Shown: positions 53,713-61,934 of the stretch, in pieces
Layout: the number at the start of each line of letters is the position of its first letter
Position numbering within the stretch: position 1 is the stretch's first letter
Origin: Polyangium sp. y55x31
GTDB lineage: Bacteria > Myxococcota_A > Polyangia > Polyangiales > Polyangiaceae
Reading direction: 5' to 3'
Assembly: GCF_029946505.1 (NCBI RefSeq)
Contig: NZ_JARZHG010000001.1
Span: 744,001-808,000, forward strand
Length of the DNA stretch: 64,000 bases
Notes under the pieces: model-generated
Databases searched by the model: none
Told to the model about the DNA's origin: nothing
The model's input: the letters and a program-made list of their open reading frames with translations, nothing else
Made by a program: the position numbers and the translations under genes

Positions 53713-54633
53713 ATGCGCGCCTCGCCTCGCCTCGCCCTCGCGCTCGGGCTCGCGCTCGTGACGAGCGCGGCGTCCGAGGCCCACGCCTACTGCCGCGCCT
53801 CGACGTGCGCCGAGGGCCAGCTCTGCGGGCCCCCGCCCTGGGAGGATCCGGCCTGCAAGCCGCTCCTCTGGAAGCGGCCCTGCGTGGGCGTGAGCGTGCA
53901 GGTGGACGGCTCGGAGGAGGTACCGTACCCGCTGGCCCTGGCGGTGGTCGAGCAATCGTTCCGGGCGTGGGAGGAGCCGGTCTGCGAGACGGAGCTACCC
54001 GGACCGCCGAACATCCACGTGCAGAACCTCGGGCCCGTCGCGTGTGATCGCGTGGAGTACAACTCGAAGGCGGGGAACGCGAACGTGGTCGTGTTCCGCG
54101 ACGCGACGTGGACGCACCCGGATGGGCCACACAACATCGCGCTGACGACGGTGACGTTCGACACGAGGACGGGCGAGATCTACGACGCGGACATGGAGGT
54201 CAACACGCACGGCTTCCCCTTCACGACGTCGGACAACCCCGAGGAAGTGCAGACGGATCTGCTGTCGGTGATGACGCACGAAGCCGGGCACTTCCTCGGG
54301 CTCGCGCACGCCGAGGACGCGAACGCGACGATGTGGCCGAACTACACGGCCGGGAGCCTCTTGCCGCGCACGCTCGCGGCGGACGACATCGCGGCGATCT
54401 GCGAGGCGTATCCGCCCACGGGCGAGCCCGTCGACACGGCGCGCTGCAATCCCCTGCCCCGCCACGGCTTCTCGCCCGAGTGCGCGGCGAAGCAGACGGA
54501 GGGCGATTGCAGCGTGCGCGGCGGAACCGGCAGGGGCGAGGCAGGGCACACGGCGCCGGTGCTCGCGCTCGTCGCGCTCGGGTTCGTTGGGGCTCGGAGG
54601 ATCAGAGCCCGAAGCGCACGCCGAGGCCGGTGA
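53713..54633 (+). CDS. Matrixin-family metalloprotease with MYXO-CTERM-like tail
   Basis: 306 residues. Signal peptide ending in AHA (about residue 25). The zinc motif HEAGHFLGLAH starts at His189 (ligands His189, His193 and His199, catalytic Glu190), typical of matrixins. Several cysteines are in the N- and C-terminal parts. The end reads DCSVRGG, then a hydrophobic helix (APVLALVALGFVG) and an Arg-rich tail, close to the MYXO-CTERM sorting signal for surface attachment after cleavage. The 3' end overlaps the opposite gene by 32 bp. Confidence 0.9.
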   Translation: MRASPRLALALGLALVTSAASEAHAYCRASTCAEGQLCGPPPWEDPACKPLLWKRPCVGVSVQVDGSEEVPYPLALAVVEQSFRAWEEPVCETELPGPPNIHVQNLGPVACDRVEYNSKAGNANVVVFRDATWTHPDGPHNIALTTVTFDTRTGEIYDADMEVNTHGFPFTTSDNPEEVQTDLLSVMTHEAGHFLGLAHAEDANATMWPNYTAGSLLPRTLAADDIAAICEAYPPTGEPVDTARCNPLPRHGFSPECAAKQTEGDCSVRGGTGRGEAGHTAPVLALVALGFVGARRIRARSARRGR

Positions 54634-55942
54634 GGATGCCCGAGAGGGTCGGCGCGACGTCGAGATCGATCGCGACGCGCGGCGTGGGCCGGAAGGAGAC
54701 GCCGACCCGCGGCAGGACGACCCACGGGTAGACGAGCGGCCGCGCGCCCCCGTCGAACCAGCTCGGCTCTTCATAGGCGCCGTAATGGTCGACGTCCTTG
54801 TCGAGCTGGTTGCAGTAGCGAAAGCTGCCCGGCGGATCGTTCGGCGCGATGCAAGGCCTGTACGTGTACGGATCCGCGGGCGTGAAGCCGGGTGGATACG
54901 CCTGCGTGCGGTAGAGGCCGCCGAGGAAGGTGTAGCCGACGCCGAGGCCACCGCCGATGCGGAAGCGGAAGCGCTGCGCGCGATCGAGCGGGATGTTCCA
55001 TACGAGTTCGAACGATGCCTGCAAGGAGGAGAGGTCGGCCCAGACGATCTCGTACTCCGTGTCGGGCGTGCCGCGCGGCTTGAAGGGCGTGGGCGGGAGG
55101 AGGAAGGCCGCGTATCCGAGCGTGAAGGTGATGTCGAGGTTGCCCGAGGGGCGCACGAGCGAGAGCGCTCCGCCCGGCGCGATCACGGTCCGCCCGCCGT
55201 CGCCGAAGATGTTCATGGCGAACCGCGGGATGACGTAGCCGCGGTACGCAGCGCCGAGCCAGAGGCGCGGCTCCTTCGAAGGGACGGCGGGGCCGGGCGC
55301 GGCCGTGGATTCGAGCGGCGCGAGATCGAGCGTGACGACGCGGCGCTCGTGTTCTTCGAGGGTGATCGTCTCCTTGCGCTCCTTCTTGCCCTTGGCCTTC
55401 ATCACGACGGAGAGCTCGTCGCCGGGATCGACCTTCTGCGGCTCGGTCGGCTGCTCGACGGGCTCGCCGTCGATCGTGATGGCGACGCCCTCGTAGCCCT
55501 TCGGGATCACGAAGGTGAGCGTGGGGATGCGGGCCTCGACGTCGCCGAGCTTCTTCTTGGCGGTCTGGATGGCCGCGCGGTCGCCGCGGGTGTGGCTCCG
55601 ATCGGGCGGCTCCTCGGCGACGACGCCGTAGAGGGCGGCCGCCTGGAGGAGCTCGGCCGCCATCTCGTAACAACCCGCGAGCGCGACCGCGGTCTCGGGC
55701 CGGTGCCGGATGCCCTCGGCCTCTTCGAGGAGCGGGACGGCGTCGCCGCATTCTCCCTTCCGAGCGAGCGTGATCCCCTTCTGGGCCTGCGCCTCGCCGG
55801 GCGCGGCGCGCGCGGGCGTGGCGGAAAACCCAGCGAGGGCGGCGAGACCAACCCCCAGCAGGCGGCGGATCCACGTCGGCCCAGGACGATCCGGGCCTGT
55901 TCGTCGGTCGCGACCTGCGGCGCTGGTACGCCTCTTCGGCAT
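54602..55942 (-). CDS. PEGA-like/outer-membrane-barrel-like exported protein
   Basis: 446 residues from the ATG at 55942; an ATG nine codons earlier is possible. Signal peptide with cleavage after ARA. Residues about 30-115 look like a TPR-type helical pair (KGITLARKGECGDAVPLLEEAE). About 125-205 resemble a PEGA-like domain (VIPKGYEGVAITIDGEPV). The rest is beta-rich with GYTFLGGLYRTQAYPPG and the end VAPTLSGILTGLGVRFGL, like an outer-membrane barrel. This arrangement recurs in myxobacterial outer-membrane proteins of unknown function. Overlaps the matrixin gene by 32 bp. Confidence 0.7.
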   Translation of the reverse strand: MPKRRTSAAGRDRRTGPDRPGPTWIRRLLGVGLAALAGFSATPARAAPGEAQAQKGITLARKGECGDAVPLLEEAEGIRHRPETAVALAGCYEMAAELLQAAALYGVVAEEPPDRSHTRGDRAAIQTAKKKLGDVEARIPTLTFVIPKGYEGVAITIDGEPVEQPTEPQKVDPGDELSVVMKAKGKKERKETITLEEHERRVVTLDLAPLESTAAPGPAVPSKEPRLWLGAAYRGYVIPRFAMNIFGDGGRTVIAPGGALSLVRPSGNLDITFTLGYAAFLLPPTPFKPRGTPDTEYEIVWADLSSLQASFELVWNIPLDRAQRFRFRIGGGLGVGYTFLGGLYRTQAYPPGFTPADPYTYRPCIAPNDPPGSFRYCNQLDKDVDHYGAYEEPSWFDGGARPLVYPWVVLPRVGVSFRPTPRVAIDLDVAPTLSGILTGLGVRFGL

Positions 55943-56047
55943 GGCTCGGTCGATCGCGCGGGCTGCCATCGCCCTCGCCGGTCCGCATCCTACGCGGCCC
56001 CGAGCGGCCGTGACGACAAAGTTACCACCGGCCTCGTCCGGCGACCT

Positions 56048-56063
56048 CCGAGGTCGACCTCGG
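56048..56063. promoter_or_regulatory. 16-bp perfect palindrome CCGAGGTCGACCTCGG
   Basis: A perfect palindrome in the gap between the barrel-like protein (divergent, start 55942) and the methyltransferase/pseudouridine-synthase gene (start 56173). Its symmetry and position fit a repressor or activator site for either gene. Such GC-rich palindromes occur by chance in 70% GC DNA, so the call is weak. Confidence 0.3.
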
Positions 56064-56172
56064 GTCCGGCCCCGACCGTCCGGTGGTGAGATTCCCCGCT
56101 CGATGAAGAAAACGATGGGCCGCGAGTTTTCCTGCTTCGACGTCCCCGAGCGACGCTTGTAATCTACCGCTG

Positions 56173-58593
56173 ATGGACCCAGGCGCAGGGAAAAACGGGC
56201 CGAACGGTCCCGATAACACCCCCGGGGCCGCAGGAACCGGGCGGGGTATTCTTTCGAATCCCACGCGTCGGACCCTGCGAGCCGGCGAGATCCCGTCGAC
56301 CATGATCGAGTGCGTGCACGCCGAGCAATGCGGCGGATGCCCGCTCATCGGGATGGACTACGCCCAGCAGCTCACGACGAAGCGCGCGCGTGTCGTGAGC
56401 GCGATCGTGCACTACCCGGCGCTCGAGCTGCTGTACACGCGCCAGGTCGTGCCCGGCGATCAGATCGTGGGCTATCGCGGCCGCGCGAAGCTCATCGTGT
56501 CGCCGACGGGCGGGATCGGTCTCTACGGCCGCTCGGGCAACCACGACGTGATCGACATCCCGAACTGTCGCGTGCTCGCGCCCGCGCTCGCGGAGGTGAC
56601 GACGGTCCTGCGTGGGCTCATCGCGTCGCCGCCGCCGGAGGCTCGCGGGCTTCTCTTGCCGTACGATCCGCACGGCGGCGGCGTGCTCCGCGCGATCGAT
56701 CTGCGCGAGGTGCACATGCCGAGCACGACGGCGCTGCCGGAGACGACGACGACCGCACAAGGCAACCGCGTCGGCGTGCTGCTCACGTTCGTGCTGCAGC
56801 GTGATCGTGTTCCTTCACGCGACGAGCTCAAGGAGGCGGGGCGCGCGATCCGGGCGCTCTTGCCGCGCGTCGTGGGCATCGCGGCGAACCTGCACGAGGC
56901 GGACGCGCCGCAGATCCTCGGGCCGGAGACGATGGTGCTCGACGGCGTGCCGCACGCCGAAGATCGCATCGGGCCGACGTACCACGTGGCCTCGTTCGGT
57001 TCGTTCGTGCAGGTGCACCGCGGCCAGGCGTCACGCGTGCACGCGCTCATCACGCGCGAGATCGCCTCGCTCGACATGCAGCTCTTGATCGACGAGACGG
57101 GCACGAACCGCAGGCAGCCGCGCGTGCTCGATCTCTACGGCGGCTCGGGCGCGATCTCGATCGCGCTGTCGCACGCGAAGAACATCGTGACGATGGTGGA
57201 GTCGTTCGCGCCCGCGGTGAACAACGCGCGCTCGGCGGCCGAAGCGCAGGGGCTCGGCAAGCTCGACGCGCGCGTCGGCGACGCGGCCGACGTGGTGAAC
57301 TCGCTGCTCGCGAACAACGAGAAGTTCGACGCCGTGGTGATGAACCCGCCGCGTCGCGGCGTCTCCCCCGCGGCGCGCGAGGCCATCGCCCGCCTCGGCG
57401 CGCCGCTCTGCATCTACGTCTCGTGCGACCCCGACACGCTCGCGCGCGACCTCGATCACTTCAGCCGGCTCGGCTACACGTCGAGCGAGCTCATCCCGAT
57501 CGACATGATTCCTTTGACCGAGGAAGTCGAGACCGTCGCGGTGCTCAAGCGCGCGCCGCCCGCGCAGCCGCGCGTGATCTACGAGGACGACGACGTCATC
57601 GTGGTCGAGAAGGGCCCGCACGAGCCGGTCGAGAACCAGCCGGAGTACCTCGGCTCGCTCATGCAGCGCTGTCTGCGACTGCCGGGCGTGTCGAACCTCA
57701 AGGTGGTGAACAAGCTCGACACGGGCACGAGCGGCCTCTGCATCTTCGCGCGAAACGAGGTGGCGCGGCAGCTCTGGACGACGGCGCTCGCCACGAGCGG
57801 CCGGCTCATCTACCTCGTCGCCGCGAAGGGCGTCACGCCGACGAAGGGCGCCATCGCGCGCGACCTTCGCGAAGGCGGCCGCAGCTACATGGCGAGGACG
57901 CGGTACCGCCGCCTCGCCGTCGCTTCGGGCCACTCGATCCTGCGCGTGATCCCCGACGGGCACAGGCCGCACCAGATCCGCCGCCACCTCGCGGCGATCG
58001 GGCACCCGGTGCTCGGCGACGAGCGCTACGGCCACGTGCCGACGAACCGCTACTTCGAGGAGAAGCACGGCCTCGATCGCTCGTTCGTGCACCTCATCCG
58101 CATCGAGATCGTGCATCCGCGCACGGGCGCGAAGCTGCTCATCGAGTCGACGTTGCCGGGTGATCTGCGCGCGTCGCTCGAGCGCGCGACGGGTTCGTCC
58201 GTGATCAAGTTCCTCGAGCAGAAGCACGCGCTCGGCGAGAACCGGGCTTCGTCGATGCTGCCCGGCGAGCCGGCGAGCGCGCCCATGCCGCCGCCGCGTC
58301 CGCTCGATCGGGGCTCGCAGCCTGCGATCGGTCCGATGCCGACCGATCTCTCCCCGCCGCCGCCCTCGTACCCGCCGGACTCGCTCGCCGAGCCGATGTC
58401 GTACGCGTCGCCCGACTCGTTCGCGGCGCCGCCCTCGTACGCGACGCCGGCCTCCTACGCGCAGCCGCCGTCGTACGCGCCGCCGGGCGGCCTCCCCTCG
58501 CCGACCATCACGGAGGCGCCGACCGAGCACGTCCCCGAGCTCGACGAGTCTCCCCGCACGATCCGTCACGCCATCGTCTCCGACGACGACTGA
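56173..58593 (+). CDS. RlmD-like m5U methyltransferase fused to RluA-family pseudouridine synthase
   Basis: 806 residues from the ATG at 56173; 56302 (MIECVHAEQ) is an alternative start. Methyltransferase part (about 45-460): iron-sulfur Cys47, Cys53, Cys56 and Cys132, SAM motif LDLYGGSGAISIAL, MNPPRRG, and catalytic Cys418 (YVSCDPDTLARDL). Pseudouridine synthase part (about 470-690): catalytic Asp516 (VNKLDTGTSG) and RPHQIRRHLAAIGHPVLGDERYG. The tail is disordered with PPSYA repeats. Both catalytic sets are intact, so one protein could make m5U and pseudouridine in RNA, probably 23S rRNA. The TRAM domain of RlmD is absent. Confidence 0.9.
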   Translation: MDPGAGKNGPNGPDNTPGAAGTGRGILSNPTRRTLRAGEIPSTMIECVHAEQCGGCPLIGMDYAQQLTTKRARVVSAIVHYPALELLYTRQVVPGDQIVGYRGRAKLIVSPTGGIGLYGRSGNHDVIDIPNCRVLAPALAEVTTVLRGLIASPPPEARGLLLPYDPHGGGVLRAIDLREVHMPSTTALPETTTTAQGNRVGVLLTFVLQRDRVPSRDELKEAGRAIRALLPRVVGIAANLHEADAPQILGPETMVLDGVPHAEDRIGPTYHVASFGSFVQVHRGQASRVHALITREIASLDMQLLIDETGTNRRQPRVLDLYGGSGAISIALSHAKNIVTMVESFAPAVNNARSAAEAQGLGKLDARVGDAADVVNSLLANNEKFDAVVMNPPRRGVSPAAREAIARLGAPLCIYVSCDPDTLARDLDHFSRLGYTSSELIPIDMIPLTEEVETVAVLKRAPPAQPRVIYEDDDVIVVEKGPHEPVENQPEYLGSLMQRCLRLPGVSNLKVVNKLDTGTSGLCIFARNEVARQLWTTALATSGRLIYLVAAKGVTPTKGAIARDLREGGRSYMARTRYRRLAVASGHSILRVIPDGHRPHQIRRHLAAIGHPVLGDERYGHVPTNRYFEEKHGLDRSFVHLIRIEIVHPRTGAKLLIESTLPGDLRASLERATGSSVIKFLEQKHALGENRASSMLPGEPASAPMPPPRPLDRGSQPAIGPMPTDLSPPPPSYPPDSLAEPMSYASPDSFAAPPSYATPASYAQPPSYAPPGGLPSPTITEAPTEHVPELDESPRTIRHAIVSDDD

Positions 58594-58657
58594 GCTGAGC
58601 GGACCTGACCAGACTACATACCGCCCGCAAAAGTCCACGATCTGGTAGGCTCGCGCC

Positions 58658-60151
58658 GTGCCGTCTCCTCAACTCACGGAAGAGCGCCCGCGTATCCTCG
58701 TGGTCGACGACGAGAAGGTCATCCGCGACATGCTGGCGGATTTCCTGGGCATGGAGGGCTACATCGTCCGCACCGCCGAGGACGGCACCGCCGCGCTCGG
58801 GGAGCTCACGAAGTCGCACTACGACCTCATCATCAGCGACCTCAAGATGCCGAAGATGGGCGGCATCGCGCTGCTCGACGAGATCGGCAAGACCGCGCCC
58901 GACGCGCTGACCGTGATCATGACGGGGTTCGGCACGGTCGAGACCGCGATCGACGCGATGAAGCGCGGCGCGTACGACTACGTGCTCAAGCCCTTCAAGC
59001 TCGACGAGGTGATCCACGTCGTGCAGCGCGGCCTCGAGAAGCAGCGCATGGCGGCGGAGAACCTGCGCCTGCGCGAGGCGCTCGGGCTGTACAAGGTCAG
59101 CGAGGCCATCCAGGCGAGCCTCTCGCTCGATCAGGTGCTCGAGACCGTGGCCGAGAGTTGCCTCTCGGAGGTGCGCAGCGATCTCGTCTCGACGTGGCTC
59201 GACGACGGCGAGGGTGGGCTCTTCGAACGGCAGCACATCCGCGGCCCAGCGCTGCCCGAGGACGCCGCGATCGGCGTGCTCGATCACGACAAGATCGCCG
59301 AGCACCTGCGTGCGGAGGCGACGCTGCTCGAACAAGGGCCGCGCGGTCTCAAGTTCTTCTCGGCGCCGCCCGAGGTGCCGCTCTACTCGATCGTCGCGGT
59401 GCCGCTGCGCATCGGCCAGCGGTTCATGGGCTTCATCGCGCTCGGCTCGTTCTCGAAGGGACGTCGCTTCGAGGAGGGGCAACGCAAGCTCCTCAGCATC
59501 ATCGCCTCGCGCGCCGCCGCCGCGATCGAGAACGCGCGCCTCTACCAGGATTTGCAGGCGACGTTCCAGCAGACGATCCAGGGCCTCGCGAAGGCCATCG
59601 ACAAGATGGATCGGTACACCTCGGGCCACTCGGATCGCGTCGCGCTCTACGCCGTCTTCCTCGCCAGGCAGCTCGGCCTCTCCGCCTACGAGGTGGAGAT
59701 CGTCCGGCAGAGCGCGCTCATGCACGACATCGGCAAGATCGGCTGCGTGCTCAACCTCAACAAGCCCGGCAAGCTCACGCAGGACGAGTACGAGGTCTTC
59801 AAGAAGCACCCGGTCTTCGGCCGCGACATCCTCGATCCCATCAAGTTCTTGCACCCGCTGATCCCGGGCGTACACCTGCATCACGAGCGCTGGGACGGGC
59901 GCGGATATCCGCTCAAGTTGAAGGGCAACGAGATCCCCATCATCGCGCGCATCATCGCCGTGGCCGACACGTACGACGCCATGACGAGTGATAGATCCTA
60001 TCGCCGCGCGCTGCCGCACGAGGTCGCCGTGGCCGAGATCGAACGTTGCTCCGGCTCGCAGTTCGATCCCGAGGTCGCCGCGAACTTCACGGAGAACATC
60101 GAGGGCTACCGCGACGAGCGGCGCAGCGCCGGAGACAAGGTGCCGGAGTAG
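58658..60151 (+). CDS. Response regulator with GAF and HD-GYP domains
   Basis: 497 residues from the GTG at 58658 (GGTAGG eight bases upstream). Receiver domain (12-130) with phospho-acceptor Asp61 (ISDLKMPK). GAF domain (about 155-300). HD-GYP domain (about 310-495) with His356-Asp357 (LMHDIGKIG), HHERWDGRGYP (408-418) and NKPGKL. HD-GYP enzymes hydrolyse cyclic-di-GMP. No partner histidine kinase is in the window. The stop shares one base with the lipB start (TAGTG), an odd pairing of signalling and metabolism. Confidence 0.92.
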   Translation: MPSPQLTEERPRILVVDDEKVIRDMLADFLGMEGYIVRTAEDGTAALGELTKSHYDLIISDLKMPKMGGIALLDEIGKTAPDALTVIMTGFGTVETAIDAMKRGAYDYVLKPFKLDEVIHVVQRGLEKQRMAAENLRLREALGLYKVSEAIQASLSLDQVLETVAESCLSEVRSDLVSTWLDDGEGGLFERQHIRGPALPEDAAIGVLDHDKIAEHLRAEATLLEQGPRGLKFFSAPPEVPLYSIVAVPLRIGQRFMGFIALGSFSKGRRFEEGQRKLLSIIASRAAAAIENARLYQDLQATFQQTIQGLAKAIDKMDRYTSGHSDRVALYAVFLARQLGLSAYEVEIVRQSALMHDIGKIGCVLNLNKPGKLTQDEYEVFKKHPVFGRDILDPIKFLHPLIPGVHLHHERWDGRGYPLKLKGNEIPIIARIIAVADTYDAMTSDRSYRRALPHEVAVAEIERCSGSQFDPEVAANFTENIEGYRDERRSAGDKVPE

Positions 60152-60948
60152 TGGGCGAGAGACAGGCGAAGGCGTATTTCCTCGGTCGAAGGCGTTACGA
60201 GCCCATCCACGCGCTGCAGCAGCACCTCGTCTCGCTCCGCGCGGACGGGCACATCGAAGACCTGATCTTGCTCGTCGAGCACGAGCCCGTCGTCACGCTC
60301 GGACGCGCCGCCGACGCGGGCAACGTTCTGCTCGGAGACGAGCTGCTCGCCGAGCGCGGCGTCGATCTCGTGCAGACCGGCCGCGGCGGCGACGTGACCT
60401 ACCACGGGCCCGGACAGCTCGTGTGTTATCCGATCCTCGATCTCAAGCCGGATCGATGCGACGTCCGCCGCTACGTCCGATCCCTCGCGGAGGTGATGAT
60501 CCTGCTCGCGCGCGAGCTCGGCGTGGAGTCGGGCGTCGTCGACGGGCTCATCGGCGTGTGGGTCGATCGCGAAAAACCCGGCGAGTGGGCCGGCGCTCCG
60601 TGGGCCGGCGAGATCGCGAAGCTCGGCGCGATCGGCGTGCGCCTCTCGCGATGGGTCACGATGCACGGCTTCGCGTTCAACCTGTCCGTGGATCTCAACG
60701 GCTTCGGAATGATCGTGCCTTGCGGGATCCGCGACCACGGCGTCACGTCGATCGAAGAGCTCGTCGGCCGCGCGCCCGCGGTGCGTGACGTCGCGCTCGG
60801 TTGCCACGTGATCCTTTCGCGCGGGCTCGAACTCTCCGTCGCGCAGGTGGAAGACATCTCGGACGTATCCGATCTCGAAGCCGCGCTAGCGGGGCAGTCC
60901 CGAACATCCTCAAGCTCCGCAGAGCAAGAAAAACCCGGCTTCGGCTGA
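60151..60948 (+). CDS. lipB: Octanoyltransferase LipB
   Basis: 265 residues, GTG start sharing a base with the upstream stop. Motifs: LLVEHEPVVTLGRAA, RGGDVTYHGPGQLVCYP (the conserved GGxxTYHGPGQ), Lys157 in KLGAIGVRLSRWVTMHGFAFN, and Cys191 in IVPCGI, the catalytic Lys and Cys. LipB moves octanoyl from acyl carrier protein to lipoyl domains, which LipA then finishes. No lipA is seen in the window. The last 30 residues are a Ser-rich extension beyond the usual end. Confidence 0.95.
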   Translation: MGERQAKAYFLGRRRYEPIHALQQHLVSLRADGHIEDLILLVEHEPVVTLGRAADAGNVLLGDELLAERGVDLVQTGRGGDVTYHGPGQLVCYPILDLKPDRCDVRRYVRSLAEVMILLARELGVESGVVDGLIGVWVDREKPGEWAGAPWAGEIAKLGAIGVRLSRWVTMHGFAFNLSVDLNGFGMIVPCGIRDHGVTSIEELVGRAPAVRDVALGCHVILSRGLELSVAQVEDISDVSDLEAALAGQSRTSSSSAEQEKPGFG

Positions 60949-60985
60949 TTCCGCGCGAGGTCGCTTCGTGCGAACCTCGTGACTC

Positions 60986-61213
60986 GTGGGGTCTGCTTCT
61001 TCGCCTCCGCCTCCTCAGGTCTCCGTCGCGCCGACGTCAGCCGATCCTTCCTTGGATCGCTGTCCGCGCTGCGGCGGCCGGGGGGCGCCGCCGCGGCGAC
61101 GGCAAAACCCCTTCCTCGACGGCCTCGACATCGCGGTCGTCTGCGAGGACTGCGGCCTCTCGTTCCCGGCCAAGCCGCCCCCGCCCCCGCCCTCGGGCCG
61201 GCCCCCCTGGTGA
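60986..61213 (+). CDS. Small zinc-ribbon protein
   Basis: 75 residues from a GTG at 60986. CPRCGG and CEDCGL form a four-Cys zinc ribbon (Cys pairs about 25 residues apart), and both ends are Pro-rich. No ribosome binding site stands out, and Pro-rich ends are easily formed by chance in this DNA, but two well-spaced CXXC pairs argue for a real gene. It lies 37 bp after lipB and could be the last gene of that unit. Role unknown. Confidence 0.5.
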   Translation: MGSASSPPPPQVSVAPTSADPSLDRCPRCGGRGAPPRRRQNPFLDGLDIAVVCEDCGLSFPAKPPPPPPSGRPPW

Positions 61214-61267
61214 AACGCACAGAACAGGCGTGACACAGATGGATCACGCTGTGCTACGGTGCGCGCC

Positions 61268-61876
61268 ATGTCCGTCGTGGCAGCGAGCGTCCTCGGCCTT
61301 GGTCTCGGTCTCAAGCATGCGTTCGAGGCAGATCACGTGGCAGCCGTGTGCACCTTCGTGGCGCGCGGCGGGACGGTCGCGCGCGCGGCCTGGTCCGGGG
61401 CGCTCTGGGGGCTCGGGCACGGGGCCGTGATGGTCCTGGTCGGCGGCGCGCTCGTGGCCTCGGGCGCGACCGTGCCCCCCTCGATCGCCCTCGCCCTCGA
61501 CATCGCCGTGGCCGTGATGCTGGTCGGGCTCGGGATCGGCGCGCTCGTGTCGCGCCGGCAAAAGGTCGCAGAGGACGGCGCGCCTCCGAAGACGGTCAAG
61601 CGGCCGCTGCTGGTCGGGCTCGTGCACGGCGCCTCGGGGACGGCGGCGCTCACGCTGCTCGTGGCGAGCACGATGCAGGCGCGCACGGCGGCGCTCGTCT
61701 TCGTGGGCGTCTTCGGGCTCGCGTCGGTGATCGGCATGGCGCTCATCGCCGCGCTCGTGGCCTGGCCGATGCGCTCGCTCACCCGTGTCGCCCCGTCGCT
61801 CGGCCCGCGCCTGCAGGCGCTCGCCGGCCTCGGCTCGATCGCGGCCGGGATCGCCGTGGCGGCGACGGTGATTTGA
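61268..61876 (+). CDS. NiCoT-like/UreH-like metal permease
   Basis: 202 residues, six predicted membrane helices. The segment LKHAFEADHVAAVCTF contains the HX4DH metal signature of nickel/cobalt permeases in TM1, and GLGHGAVMVLVG repeats the His-rich pattern. LVGLVHGASGTAAL is the second signature. Substrate is probably nickel or cobalt, inferred from the motif alone. No nickel enzyme is next to it. A GTG at 61259 is an alternative start. Confidence 0.8.
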   Translation: MSVVAASVLGLGLGLKHAFEADHVAAVCTFVARGGTVARAAWSGALWGLGHGAVMVLVGGALVASGATVPPSIALALDIAVAVMLVGLGIGALVSRRQKVAEDGAPPKTVKRPLLVGLVHGASGTAALTLLVASTMQARTAALVFVGVFGLASVIGMALIAALVAWPMRSLTRVAPSLGPRLQALAGLGSIAAGIAVAATVI

Positions 61877-61934
61877 CCCGCACACGGCGCGGACCGTGCA
61901 GCGGCGACCCAAAATCAGCTAAGAAGGGCGCCAC

